Shown: positions 45,936-55,463, counted from the stretch's first letter. The stretch: 64,000 nucleotides of DNA from Clostridiales bacterium (GCA_029055565.1 JAIDCZ010000031.1:1-64000); one strand, 5' to 3'. Made by a program: numbers and translations. Notes: generated by a model not told the origin, from the sequence alone.

Positions 45936-46784
45936 ATGTCGTTTTTGCAATTCAACAACGTTGAATATTCGTACGTCGGCGGCGACGACGAGCTGATTCA
46001 AGCGCTTAAGTCGGTATCGTTTTCGATAGAGCGCGGGGAGTTCGTTGCGCTGGTCGGTTGCAACGGTTCGGGCAAGTCTACGCTTGCGCGGCTGTGCAAC
46101 GGCTTGCTTACGCCCGACAGTGGCGAGGTGTTGGTTGACGGCAAGTCCACCAAGGAGAAGTCGGCGCTGTTTGATATTCGCAAAAAAATCGGCGTAGTGT
46201 TTCAAAATCCGGATAACCAAATGGTTACGACGATAGTCGAGGACGACGTGGCGTTCGGACCGGAAAACTTGGGCTTGCCGCCCGAACAGATACGCGAGCG
46301 CGTGGACTGGGCGTTACGAAGCGTGGGCATGAGCGAGCACGCGACGAGCGGGCCGTTCCGCTTGTCCGGCGGGCAAAAACAGCGCGTCGCCATTGCGGGC
46401 GTGCTGGCTATCAAGCCCGAGCTTATGATACTGGACGAGGCGACGGGCATGCTCGATCCCAACGGAAGGCGCGAGGTTTTGGACGTCGTTAAAAAGCTTA
46501 ACCGCGACGAGGGCATGGCCGTTATTATGATAACGCACTTTATGGAGGAGGCCGCGGCCGCCGACAGAATTATAGTGCTTAACAATGGTAGCGTAGTTGC
46601 GGACGGCGGCAAGGAGCTGTTTTCCACGCCCGAGGTGTTTGAGGCCGCGGGGCTGGATTTGCCGCTTTACGTGCGGCTTGCGCGTAGGCTTAACGACGGC
46701 GGAATAGGCGTAGGCTGTCCGCTGACTGCCGACGAGTTTGCGGCGGCGGTTGCGGCAATATCGGCCAAGGGGGGCAAAAAATGA
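45936..46784 (+). CDS. ecfA1: ECF transporter energy-coupling ATPase EcfA1
   Basis: GCNGSGKSTLARLCNGLLTPDSGEV, FQNPDNQMVTTIVEDDVAFGPENLG, LSGGQKQRVAIAG. Confidence 0.92.
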   Translation: MSFLQFNNVEYSYVGGDDELIQALKSVSFSIERGEFVALVGCNGSGKSTLARLCNGLLTPDSGEVLVDGKSTKEKSALFDIRKKIGVVFQNPDNQMVTTIVEDDVAFGPENLGLPPEQIRERVDWALRSVGMSEHATSGPFRLSGGQKQRVAIAGVLAIKPELMILDEATGMLDPNGRREVLDVVKKLNRDEGMAVIMITHFMEEAAAADRIIVLNNGSVVADGGKELFSTPEVFEAAGLDLPLYVRLARRLNDGGIGVGCPLTADEFAAAVAAISAKGGKK

Positions 46785-47638
46785 TAGAGGTAAAGAATCT
46801 TTCGTTTACGTATAGCCCCAAAACGCCGTTCACCACGCAAGCGCTGTTTGACGTTAACCTTAAGATAGAAACCGGCGACTTTTTCGGCATTATAGGCAGT
46901 ACCGGCGCGGGCAAGTCCACGCTGGTCAGTCACTTTAACGCGCTGACCAAAATACAAAAGCACAGCGGCGCTATTATTATAGACGACATGGATTTGTCGG
47001 CCAAAAAGGTTAATCTAAAAAAACTGCGCGCCAAAGTAGGCATGGTCTTTCAGTATCCCGAGCACCAGCTTTTTGCCGATACCGTGCTGAAGGACGTCAT
47101 GTTCGGGCCAAAAAACTTGGGCGTAAGTAGCGCTGAGGCCGAGCAACGCGCGCGGGACGCCATTGCGCTCGTCGGCTTGGACTGCAAGGAGATTGCCGAG
47201 CGTTCGCCCTTCGAGCTGTCCGGTGGGCAAAAGCGGCGTGTCGCGCTTGCCGGCGTTATTGCCATGCATCCGGAAATACTGGTGCTGGACGAGCCGACGG
47301 CCGGACTCGACCCCAAGGGAAAGCGCGAGATTATGGATTTGATTTTGCGCATAAAGGCCGACTGTCCGACGGTTGTCATGATTTCGCACAACATGGACGA
47401 GATTGCCGAGTACTGCAACAAGATTGCGGTACTAAAGCACGGTCGTGTGATGGGTGTGTTTTCGCCGCGCGAGCTTTTCGGTTCGGAGGAGCTTTTAAGC
47501 AACTGCGGCGTGGAGCTTCCGCTCGTTACCGAGCTTGCCGTCAAGCTTAACGCGCTTGGCGTAGGTGTGGATAAGTCGGTGCTTACCGAAACAGAGTTGT
47601 ATGAGGAAATTAAAAAGGCGGTGACCGAAAATGCGTGA
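46781..47638 (+). CDS. ecfA2: ECF transporter energy-coupling ATPase EcfA2
   Basis: GSTGAGKSTLVSHFNAL, FQYPEHQLFADTVLKDVMFGPKNLG. Confidence 0.92.
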   Translation: MIEVKNLSFTYSPKTPFTTQALFDVNLKIETGDFFGIIGSTGAGKSTLVSHFNALTKIQKHSGAIIIDDMDLSAKKVNLKKLRAKVGMVFQYPEHQLFADTVLKDVMFGPKNLGVSSAEAEQRARDAIALVGLDCKEIAERSPFELSGGQKRRVALAGVIAMHPEILVLDEPTAGLDPKGKREIMDLILRIKADCPTVVMISHNMDEIAEYCNKIAVLKHGRVMGVFSPRELFGSEELLSNCGVELPLVTELAVKLNALGVGVDKSVLTETELYEEIKKAVTENA

Positions 47639-48470
47639 CGTCAGTATGGGACAATACTATCCCGCGTCGTCGTTCGTTCACCGCGCCGACCCGAGGTTCA
47701 AGCTGGTTATACTTATACTGTACTTGGTTACGGTATTCTTTTGCGACAGCTTTTTTTCGTTCGGATTTATGACTCTGTTTGTGCTGATAACGATATTGCT
47801 GTCCCGCGTACCTATACTTAAGGTGCTTAAAAGCCTTAGGTTGATTATAGTAATTTTGGTATTTACGACGGTGCTCATGATGGTGTTTTACAGCGACGCT
47901 ACCGCCAAGCCGCTTGCCGAGTGGGGGATATTCCATATTTACCTAAACGGTATTTACGCGGCTATAAAGCTGGGCTGGCGGCTTATGCTGTTGGTGCTTA
48001 TGCCGACGGTGCTTACGCTCACTTCCACGCCTACAGAGCTGTGCGACGGACTGGAAAGCTTGCTTACGCCGCTAAAGGTTTTGCACTTTCCGGTGCACGA
48101 GCTTGCGTTGATCATGAGCATTGCGCTTAGGCTTATACCCTCGCTTATAGAGGAAACGGACAAGATAGTCAACGCGCAACGCGCGCGCGGCGCGGCGTTT
48201 GAATCGCGCAATCCGTTCAAAAAAATCAAGGCTATGATACCGGTGCTTATCCCGCTGTTCGTGTCCAGCTTCCGCAGAGCGGACGAGCTGGCCGACGCCA
48301 TGGACAGCCGTTGCTACCGTGGCGCCAAGGGCAGGACGCGTATGAAAAAGCTCAAGGCCAAATTCAGCGACTTTGTTGCGCTGCTGTTTTGGTGCGCAAT
48401 CACGGTGTGTATACTGTTTTTGAATTACAACTGGTTCGGCTGGGCGTTTATTGCCGCAATCAGCTTGTAG
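47631..48470 (+). CDS. ecfT: ECF transporter transmembrane protein EcfT
   Basis: MGQYYPASSFVHRADPRFKL, ARGAAFE coupling motif; order ecfA1-ecfA2-ecfT-truA. Confidence 0.92.
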   Translation: MRDVSMGQYYPASSFVHRADPRFKLVILILYLVTVFFCDSFFSFGFMTLFVLITILLSRVPILKVLKSLRLIIVILVFTTVLMMVFYSDATAKPLAEWGIFHIYLNGIYAAIKLGWRLMLLVLMPTVLTLTSTPTELCDGLESLLTPLKVLHFPVHELALIMSIALRLIPSLIEETDKIVNAQRARGAAFESRNPFKKIKAMIPVLIPLFVSSFRRADELADAMDSRCYRGAKGRTRMKKLKAKFSDFVALLFWCAITVCILFLNYNWFGWAFIAAISL

Positions 48471-48488
48471 CGGAAGGGCGTGTTGATT

Positions 48489-49223
48489 ATGCGGTATAAA
48501 ATAACGCTATCCTACGACGGCACCGACTTTTGCGGTTGGCAGCACCAGCCGAGCGGCAACAGCGTGCAAGACGCGGTGGAAGCCGCCGCAGAGCGGCTGT
48601 TCGGACAAAAGCCGAGCGTAGTCGGCTCGGGCAGAACGGACGCGGGCGTTCACGCAATAGCGCAAGTCGCGCACTTTGACGTCGATAAAATTTTGCCGAC
48701 CAAAAACGTGGTGGGCGGGCTTAACGCATATCTGCCGCGCACAGTGCGCGTTACGGCGGCGGAGTATGCGCAAGATAGCTTTGACGCGCGCAAAACGGCC
48801 AAGCAAAAAACATATATGTACCTTGCGTACGTCGGCGAACAACTGCCGGTGCTTAACGACCGTGCGTTGTGCCTTAACTTCGAGCCGGATATGCAACGTA
48901 TGAGCATATGCGCAAGTCAGCTCGTGGGAAAATTCGACTTTTCCACCTTTATGGCCTCGGGCGGCGGCGCAAAAACGTTCACCCGAACTGTGTTCGACGC
49001 ACGCTTCGAGCGCGACGGTAGGTTTATAAAGTTCTTTATAACGGCCGACGGATTTCTGTACAATATGGTTAGAATTATCACCGCGCAGCTGCTCAAGGCG
49101 GGGCGGGGCGAAAAAGTGGATATTCCGTTTTTAATAGAAAAGCGCGACCGTTCTTACGCCAAAGAGCTTGCGCCCGCGTGCGGTCTATATTTATATAGCG
49201 TCGATTACGGTGACAAGCAATGA
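48489..49223 (+). CDS. truA: tRNA pseudouridine synthase A
   Basis: YKITLSYDGTDFCGWQHQPSGNSVQDA; GSGRTDAGVHAIAQ. Confidence 0.95.
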   Translation: MRYKITLSYDGTDFCGWQHQPSGNSVQDAVEAAAERLFGQKPSVVGSGRTDAGVHAIAQVAHFDVDKILPTKNVVGGLNAYLPRTVRVTAAEYAQDSFDARKTAKQKTYMYLAYVGEQLPVLNDRALCLNFEPDMQRMSICASQLVGKFDFSTFMASGGGAKTFTRTVFDARFERDGRFIKFFITADGFLYNMVRIITAQLLKAGRGEKVDIPFLIEKRDRSYAKELAPACGLYLYSVDYGDKQ

Positions 49224-50506
49224 ACGATTACTTTTTCGAGTATATGCGCACGCTTCTCGGCGATAGGTACGACGCGTTTTATAAAGCGTATACCGACAAG
49301 CCGCGGCACAAGGCGCTTAGGGTAAATACGAATAAGATTACGGTAGACCGATTTAAAAAGATGTTCGGCGGGGAATTAAAGCAAAACCCACTGTGCCATA
49401 ATTCGTTTTACTGCAATGTTAAGCCGTCGCTCGACCCGCTGTATCACGCCGGACTTTACTATATGCAAGAGCCGTCGGCTTCGGCGGCGGTTGCGGCTTT
49501 TGCGCCGTTTATAGGCGAGCGCGTGCTCGACCTTTGCGCCGCGCCCGGGGGCAAGTCCACGCAAGCGGCGGAGTATATGAACGGCGGCGTGCTGTTTTGC
49601 AACGACAGCGAGTACAAGCGCACCAAGTCGCTTGCGGAAAACGTGGAGCGGCTGGGTATAGATAACGCCGTAATCACGTGCGGCACGGCAAGCGACTACG
49701 TGCGCGCTGGGTTTGCCGAATACTTCGATACGCTGATAGTGGACGCGCCGTGCAGTGGCGGCGGTATGATGCGGTACGAAGAGGTGCCGTATTCCGAGAA
49801 TATAGTTAAGGGCTGTGCCGAACGCCAACGCACCATACTTGCCGACGCGGTAAAGCTTTTGCAAGGCGGCGGGTACATGCTGTACAGCACTTGCACATTT
49901 GCTAAAGAGGAAAACGAGGACAACGTAAATTACTTGCAGTCACTTGGCATGCGTACCGTGGATATACCCTTGCTTGCCGGTACCGAACGCGGCATAGGCC
50001 TACCCGACGCGCGGCGAATATACCCGATCGATTTTGACGGCGAGGGGCATTTCTTTTGCGTTCTGCAAAAGACTGTCGGCGGAAAAGCCGAGCTTCCGCC
50101 GTTGCGCAAAAAGCGCGGAGTAGCAAAGGCGGTCGGGCTGAAGCTGAACGTTGTGGAAATAGTCGGCAAGCGCACCATACTCGACTTGGGCGGCTTGGAT
50201 ATTCCCGATCTCGACGGACTTAACGTTATATGCGTAGGCACGCCGGTGTTTGACGACGGTGAACCGTCGCATGCGCTTACTCACGCGCTGGGCGAAAATA
50301 GCGTGCAAGCATTCGGCGCTGTGGAGCTTGGCGAATATGCAAAGGATTATATATCGGGCGAGCAGATACAGCTAAGCGCGCCAAACGGTTACCGTATTGC
50401 CACGGTAAACGGCGTTGCGCTGGGACTCGTAAAGTCGGCGGCCGGCGGCGACGGAGTGAGAGTGCTAAAAAACAAGTATCCAAAGAGATTGAGAATTAAG
50501 AATTAA
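49220..50506 (+). CDS. RsmF/NOL1-type rRNA (cytosine-5) methyltransferase
   Basis: VLDLCAAPGGKSTQAAEYM; VDAPCSGGGMMR; YSTCTFAKEENE. Confidence 0.9.
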   Translation: MNDYFFEYMRTLLGDRYDAFYKAYTDKPRHKALRVNTNKITVDRFKKMFGGELKQNPLCHNSFYCNVKPSLDPLYHAGLYYMQEPSASAAVAAFAPFIGERVLDLCAAPGGKSTQAAEYMNGGVLFCNDSEYKRTKSLAENVERLGIDNAVITCGTASDYVRAGFAEYFDTLIVDAPCSGGGMMRYEEVPYSENIVKGCAERQRTILADAVKLLQGGGYMLYSTCTFAKEENEDNVNYLQSLGMRTVDIPLLAGTERGIGLPDARRIYPIDFDGEGHFFCVLQKTVGGKAELPPLRKKRGVAKAVGLKLNVVEIVGKRTILDLGGLDIPDLDGLNVICVGTPVFDDGEPSHALTHALGENSVQAFGAVELGEYAKDYISGEQIQLSAPNGYRIATVNGVALGLVKSAAGGDGVRVLKNKYPKRLRIKN

Positions 50507-50530
50507 GAATGTGGCCGCATTTGCGGCATT

Positions 50531-50646
50531 AAGGTTGAGATTCCTCGTTTCACTCGGAATACCTTCGGTGCTTCGTAGGACAAAAGTTTAATTCTTTTTG
50601 TCATTCTGAACAAGCGCGTCAGCGCGCAGTGAAGAATCTCAACCTT
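50531..50646. repeat. MITE-like intergenic element (family C) with perfect 13-bp terminal inverted repeats
   Basis: AAGGTTGAGATTC ... GAATCTCAACCTT; ~50 nt core shared with 62812-62940 in opposite orientation. Confidence 0.75.
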
Positions 50647-50675
50647 ATTATTTTTATTTTTTCGTTGAATTTTGC

Positions 50676-50704
50676 TTGACAAAGCTAAGCGGCAGTAATA
50701 TAAT
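50676..50704 (+). promoter_or_regulatory. Consensus sigma-A promoter of the feo operon
   Basis: TTGACA, 17-nt spacer, TATAAT. Confidence 0.88.
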
Positions 50705-50708
50705 ATGT

Positions 50709-50729
50709 TTAGCAGTTGCACAATGCTAA
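50709..50729 (+). promoter_or_regulatory. Putative metalloregulator operator at the feo transcription start
   Basis: TTAGCA-gttgcacaa-TGCTAA inverted repeat just downstream of the -10. Confidence 0.45.
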
Positions 50730-50787
50730 CTTAAGTTGCATACTGCGAACACATAAACGTATACATAGTAAAAAGGAGAGTACATAT

Positions 50788-51018
50788 ATGCCGTTAGCAC
50801 AAGCCCAAGCGGGCGAAACGATGTTGGTTATTAGAGTTGCCGCAGATCCCAAGCTTCGCAAGCATTTGGAAAACCTCGGCATTATGACGGGCGCGGAGCT
50901 TACGCCGCTGTCGTACTCGGACGGCAATATGATTGTGCGCGTTCACGATTCGCGCATTGCCATCAACAAGGAGCTTGCGCAAAACATTATAGTAGGTAAA
51001 CGCCCCAGCTTTGCTTAG
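50788..51018 (+). CDS. feoA: FeoA-domain protein
   Basis: FeoA SH3-like pattern: KLRKHLENLGIMTGAELTPLSY...VRVHDSRIAINKELAQNIIV. Confidence 0.85.
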   Translation: MPLAQAQAGETMLVIRVAADPKLRKHLENLGIMTGAELTPLSYSDGNMIVRVHDSRIAINKELAQNIIVGKRPSFA

Positions 51019-51134
51019 AGCGCGTTTGGCGTTCGGCAATAAAAGGGCGTTATTTTTTACCGCATGGTTCGCATCAGCTAACTATAGTGCGCAAAAGCGA
51101 ACCGAAATATTCAACGAAAAATAAAGGAGATATT

Positions 51135-51365
51135 ATGGAAAAGAAGTTATCGGAATTTAATATCGGCGACGAGGGAATCGTCAAGTCGGTAAGCGGTGAG
51201 GGTAGGATACGCCGTAGGCTGTTCGATATGGGCATTACGCCGACTGCAAAAATCGTTATGCGCAAGCTTGCGCCGCTGGGCGATCCCATGGAGGTTACCG
51301 TGCGCGGGTACGAGCTTACGTTGCGTAAGACCGAGGCTGAGTGCGTGGTGATGGAAACAATTTAG
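51135..51365 (+). CDS. feoA: Second FeoA-domain protein
   Basis: EGRIRRRLFDMGITPTAKIVMRKLAPLGDPMEVTVRGYELTLRKTEAECV. Confidence 0.88.
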   Translation: MEKKLSEFNIGDEGIVKSVSGEGRIRRRLFDMGITPTAKIVMRKLAPLGDPMEVTVRGYELTLRKTEAECVVMETI

Positions 51366-51545
51366 AATTCAGAATTAAGAATTAAGAATGCAGAATTAAA
51401 AATAAGGATATTTTAATTTAATTGCCCGACGTCGGCGTTGCCGACACCTTCCCCCCCCCAAGGGAAGGTATTCAGTGGTTAAGCTTTGCGGCGTGATAAC
51501 CTTCCCCGTGGGGGAAGGGGGGACCGCTTGCGGTGTCGGGGCGAC
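51366..51545. repeat. Composite intergenic repeat (family B + family D) with C9 tract
   Basis: AGAATTCAGAATTAAGAATTAAGAATGCAGAATT..., ACCTTCCCCCCCCCAAGGGAAGGT, AACCTTCCCCGTGGGGGAAGG. Confidence 0.7.
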
Positions 51546-51623
51546 CTTATTTATTATCAACAACGCCACAGCGCGGCGGAAAAGTGCAGCCGTGCGAGTG
51601 TCAAAAATAAAAGGAGATTTATA

Positions 51624-53915
51624 ATGAAGATAGCACTGATAGGAAATCCGAACTGCGGAAAGACTACACTGTTCAACAAGCTAACCGGTAGTACCGCGCA
51701 TGTGGGCAACTGGCCTGGGGTTACGGTGGAAAAGCGCGAGGGCGTATACAAGGGATTAAAAAGGCGCACTGCCGAAAAAATAGAAATAGTTGATCTCCCC
51801 GGCATATACTCGCTTTCGCCGTACACGCCGGAGGAGGTGGTGTCGCGCAACTTTATGATAGACGAGCACCCCGACCTTGTAATCAACATTGTGGACGCCA
51901 CCAACCTCGAACGCAACCTATACCTAACCACACAGGTATTGGAAGCGGACGTGCCGGTAATGGTAGCGCTCAACATGATGGACATGGTGGAAAAATCTGG
52001 CGATCGCATTGACGTGGCTGTTTTGGAGCAAAACCTCGGCGTGCCGGTCATGCCGATAAGCGCGCTTAAGGGTACCGGCGTAGACAAAATGATGGAACGC
52101 GCAATATCCGATTGCAAGCCGCGCAAGGGCGTTACGGTATTGACGGACGCGCTCAAAGATGAGGTTGCCGCTACGCTCGATTTTTACGAGAGCGCCGAAG
52201 TGTCGTCGCCGCTGTTCCACGCCGTAAAGCTGTTGGAAAACGACGAGATAGAATTGCAGCGCAAGGGCGCAAAGGAATTGCTGGAAAAGATTGCTTCCGA
52301 TAAAGACTTGGAGGCCGCCGTTGTGGACGAGCGGTACAAGCACATAACGTCCAAGCTTGCCGTAGCCAAGGTAAAGGGCAAGCGCGGCGACGTGACAAAG
52401 TCTGACAAGATAGACAAGGTGCTTACACATAGGATTTGGGCGTTGCCTATTTTTGCCGTAATACTGTTTGCAATATTCCACGTAACCTTTTCCGAGGACT
52501 TTTTGTACATAGGTGCATGGGCGAGTCTTGGCAACGGTTTGCCCGCACTCGCAGACCTCGGACTTTCCGAGGGAATGAAAACCTTTGTCGGCATATTCTA
52601 CGACGGCGCGGTGTTCTCGCCGGGCGTGATACTGTTTAATATTTTCGACACACTGTTTTCGACGATTATGGATGCAATAGGCGGCGCAATATCTACCGAA
52701 TGGCTTTCGGGACTTGTTGCCGACGGCGTGCTTGGCGGACTGTTTGCAGTGCTCGGCTTTTTGCCGCAAATACTTATGCTGTTTATGTGGTTCTCTATTT
52801 TGGAGGACAGCGGATACATGGCGCGCGTAGCTTTCGTGCTGGATAGGATTTTCCGTCGGTTCGGACTTTCGGGCAGATCGTTTATGCCGATGATAATGGG
52901 CTTTGGATGCAGCGTTCCCGCTATGATTAACACGCGTACGCTTGCCGACGAAAACGAGCGCACCGCGACGATAAGGGTTATACCGTTCTTTTCGTGCGGG
53001 GCAAAGCTGCCTATACTCACCGCTATGGCGGGCGGAATTTGCACCTTTTTCGGCGTTGGCAACGCCGACCTCATCACTTACGGCATGTATGCGCTCGGCG
53101 TTTGCGTTGCGATAGTTTGCGTGCTTTTGATGCGCAACACCACAATGAAGGGCGATATACCGCCGTTTATTATGGAGCTGCCCGCATACCACCGGCCGCA
53201 GTTCAAAAACTTGATGCTGCACTTGTGGGACAAAACCAAGCACTTCGTTAAAAAGGCGTTTACCATTATATTCGCCTCGACAGTAATTATATGGTTGTTC
53301 TCGCACCTTAACTGGTCTTGGCATTATCTCCCCGACGAGCAGATGAACGACTCAATTTTGGCGTCGATAGGCAAGTTTATTCAGCCGCTGTTTACGCCGC
53401 TCGGCTTCGGTTCGCAGCTTAACGCTTTCGGCTGGGTGTTTGCCGTAGCCGCGCTTACCGGCCTTATAGCCAAGGAAAACGTTATCGCTACGTTCGGCAC
53501 GTTGGGCGCATGCCTCATTGCAATGGGCGCAAACGTAGGCGGCGTTACTAGCGATATACTGCTTGCCGACGAGGAGGGCATAATATCGTCCGTAGCAATG
53601 ATAACGGCTACTGGAATTTCCATACCCGCGCTTATATCCTTTATAGCGTTTAACATGCTTACAATTCCGTGCTTCGCGGCGTGCGCTACTGCAAAGGGCG
53701 AGCTAAAAAAGGGCACGTTCAAATGGACGTTGCTGTTCTGGGTGGCGACAAGCTATATAACGAGCGCGGCGGTGTATACTATCGGCGCATGGTGGTGGAC
53801 GCTGTTTATCTGGGCGGCGGCGATTGCCGCGGTGGTAACGCTTATCGTGCTTACCAACAAGGGCAAGATTAAATGGCGCAGACGCAAGGCCGAAAAGGCG
53901 GAGGGCGTGCAATGA
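51624..53915 (+). CDS. feoB: Ferrous iron transport protein B
   Basis: GNPNCGKTTLFNKLTGSTAHVGNWPGVTVEKREG G-protein domain plus C-terminal membrane domain. Confidence 0.96.
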   Translation: MKIALIGNPNCGKTTLFNKLTGSTAHVGNWPGVTVEKREGVYKGLKRRTAEKIEIVDLPGIYSLSPYTPEEVVSRNFMIDEHPDLVINIVDATNLERNLYLTTQVLEADVPVMVALNMMDMVEKSGDRIDVAVLEQNLGVPVMPISALKGTGVDKMMERAISDCKPRKGVTVLTDALKDEVAATLDFYESAEVSSPLFHAVKLLENDEIELQRKGAKELLEKIASDKDLEAAVVDERYKHITSKLAVAKVKGKRGDVTKSDKIDKVLTHRIWALPIFAVILFAIFHVTFSEDFLYIGAWASLGNGLPALADLGLSEGMKTFVGIFYDGAVFSPGVILFNIFDTLFSTIMDAIGGAISTEWLSGLVADGVLGGLFAVLGFLPQILMLFMWFSILEDSGYMARVAFVLDRIFRRFGLSGRSFMPMIMGFGCSVPAMINTRTLADENERTATIRVIPFFSCGAKLPILTAMAGGICTFFGVGNADLITYGMYALGVCVAIVCVLLMRNTTMKGDIPPFIMELPAYHRPQFKNLMLHLWDKTKHFVKKAFTIIFASTVIIWLFSHLNWSWHYLPDEQMNDSILASIGKFIQPLFTPLGFGSQLNAFGWVFAVAALTGLIAKENVIATFGTLGACLIAMGANVGGVTSDILLADEEGIISSVAMITATGISIPALISFIAFNMLTIPCFAACATAKGELKKGTFKWTLLFWVATSYITSAAVYTIGAWWWTLFIWAAAIAAVVTLIVLTNKGKIKWRRRKAEKAEGVQ

Positions 53916-54142
53916 ATGCGGCGGAAATAATATTGCTCGTAGTTATGTGCTTGGCGTTTGCCGCGGCACTCGGCGTAATAATATACAACGTCGTCAAGGG
54001 TAAATCTTGCTGTGGCGATTGTGACGGTTGTACCGGCTGTCACAAGACGGAAAAAGGCGGAAGCGTTTGCGACGGTCGTTGCGAGCACTGTGCGGAACGC
54101 TTGCAAAACGCCAAAGCAAACGGTGATAAAGAAAGCGATTAG
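53912..54142 (+). CDS. FeoB-associated Cys-rich membrane protein
   Basis: One TM then SCCGDCDGCTGCHK; ATG overlaps feoB stop. Confidence 0.88.
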   Translation: MNAAEIILLVVMCLAFAAALGVIIYNVVKGKSCCGDCDGCTGCHKTEKGGSVCDGRCEHCAERLQNAKANGDKESD

Positions 54143-54155
54143 TGCCGTAAAACTA

Positions 54156-54184
54156 TTGACAAAAACAAAAAATTATTGTATTAT
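54156..54184 (+). promoter_or_regulatory. Sigma-A promoter
   Basis: TTGACA, 17-nt spacer, TATTAT. Confidence 0.75.
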
Positions 54185-54276
54185 ACTTTTACAAGTTTTA
54201 AAATCTGCCGCTACAGCGAATGATTATTTTGTTGCCCGTCACCTTTTGAAAGTTGAATACGACAAGGAGTACGATC

Positions 54277-54453
54277 ATGACCGACAAGACGTTGACTTGT
54301 AAGGATTGCGGCAAAGAGTTTGTCTTTACCGCCGGCGAGCAAGAGTTCTATGCCGAAAAGGGATTTGAGCATGAACCGACCCGTTGCCCCGAATGCCGCA
54401 AGGCAAACAAGGCAAAGCGTGCCGCTATGCGCAACAACCGTAGGCAAGACTAA
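54277..54453 (+). CDS. Zinc-ribbon domain protein (58 aa)
   Basis: LTCKDCGKEFVFTAGEQEFYAEKGFEHEPTRCPECR. Confidence 0.88.
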   Translation: MTDKTLTCKDCGKEFVFTAGEQEFYAEKGFEHEPTRCPECRKANKAKRAAMRNNRRQD

Positions 54454-54466
54454 TACCAAAACATTT

Positions 54467-54498
54467 AAGTCCGTCAGTTACGACGGACTTTTTGTTTT
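54467..54498 (+). terminator. Rho-independent terminator
   Basis: AAGTCCGTC-agttac-GACGGACTT then TTTTGTTTT. Confidence 0.9.
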
Positions 54499-54563
54499 AA
54501 GCCGAAAATACTTGAAAATATAATACGGTTGTGATATAATACTTGCACAAGGTAGGGTATAAC

Positions 54564-55226
54564 ATGAAAGGCAAGCTACTTATTATATTCAAGTCAGACC
54601 ACGGCTACACGCGTCGGTACGTGGAAATACTCGGCAACGCGCTCGGCTGTGACGCTGTGCCGGCCGATAAGTTTCGCGGCGATATGCTGTCCGACTACGA
54701 CAAGGTTCTGTTTATCGGATCGATTCGCGGCAGTCGCATAAACGGCTTTAACAAGATAGCCGACTACTTGGATATTGCGTACAAAAAGCTGGTGGTTTGC
54801 GGCGTAGGTATGCTGCCGAGCGCCGAGGACAGAGCCGACCGCATAAAGGAATCCACAATATCGGTTGCGTACGAAAAGTTTATACCGGTATTCTACGTGC
54901 AAGGCGGCTTCGATATGGCTGAGCTGTCCCGCGGCGAACGCATTTCCATAAACATGATGGTGCGCCAAATAAAAATGGCCAGCCTTATCAGCGAGGACGA
55001 AACGTTTATTCTCAACACGGTGGCGGAGCCTATCGACGAGGTTAAGCAAGCCAATATCCAGCCGCTTATAGATTACCTCGAAGGTAAAACGGTTGACGAA
55101 AGCTTGTACAGCGCGCCCGAAATAACCGACGAGCAAGAGGAAAAGAAGTTCTTTGAGGAAATGGAAAACGCCGCCAAAGCGCCCGAAAACAAAGCCCGCG
55201 CGCTAAAGAAAAAACTGAAAAAGTAA
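54564..55226 (+). CDS. Flavodoxin-domain protein
   Basis: LLIIFKSDHGYTRRYVEILGNALGCDAVPADKF. Confidence 0.8.
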   Translation: MKGKLLIIFKSDHGYTRRYVEILGNALGCDAVPADKFRGDMLSDYDKVLFIGSIRGSRINGFNKIADYLDIAYKKLVVCGVGMLPSAEDRADRIKESTISVAYEKFIPVFYVQGGFDMAELSRGERISINMMVRQIKMASLISEDETFILNTVAEPIDEVKQANIQPLIDYLEGKTVDESLYSAPEITDEQEEKKFFEEMENAAKAPENKARALKKKLKK

Positions 55227-55247
55227 AGAGTATCAATAAACAAATAA

Positions 55248-55288
55248 CCACACTATATTTTGTAAATGAAATATAGTGTGGATTTTTT
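55248..55288 (+). terminator. Rho-independent terminator
   Basis: CCACACTATATTT...AAATATAGTGTGG (13 bp) then ATTTTTTAT. Confidence 0.88.
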
Positions 55289-55303
55289 ATGTGCAAATAA
55301 GCG

Positions 55304-55463
55304 AGTGATATTGTTTGCGTAGCAAACAGTGATATTTTGCTAACGCAAAGTGATATTATATTTGCCTCAAACTTCGCCAAAGGCGAAATATAACGCTTTG
55401 CATATCACTTGCCGCATTTGCGGCAAATATAACTGCGGCGTATGCGTAAATCGCATATGCCGC
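55304..55463. repeat. Multi-hairpin intergenic element with three AGTGATATT direct repeats
   Basis: AGTGATATT at 55304, 55328, 55349, interleaved hairpins, TTATATTTGCC (55356) pairs with GGCAAATATAA (55422). Confidence 0.75.

Noticed and set aside
55304-55360. CRISPR-like short repeats (AGTGATATT)
   Set aside because: Repeats are only 9 nt, with hairpin spacers of 12-15 nt and no cas genes; not a CRISPR array.
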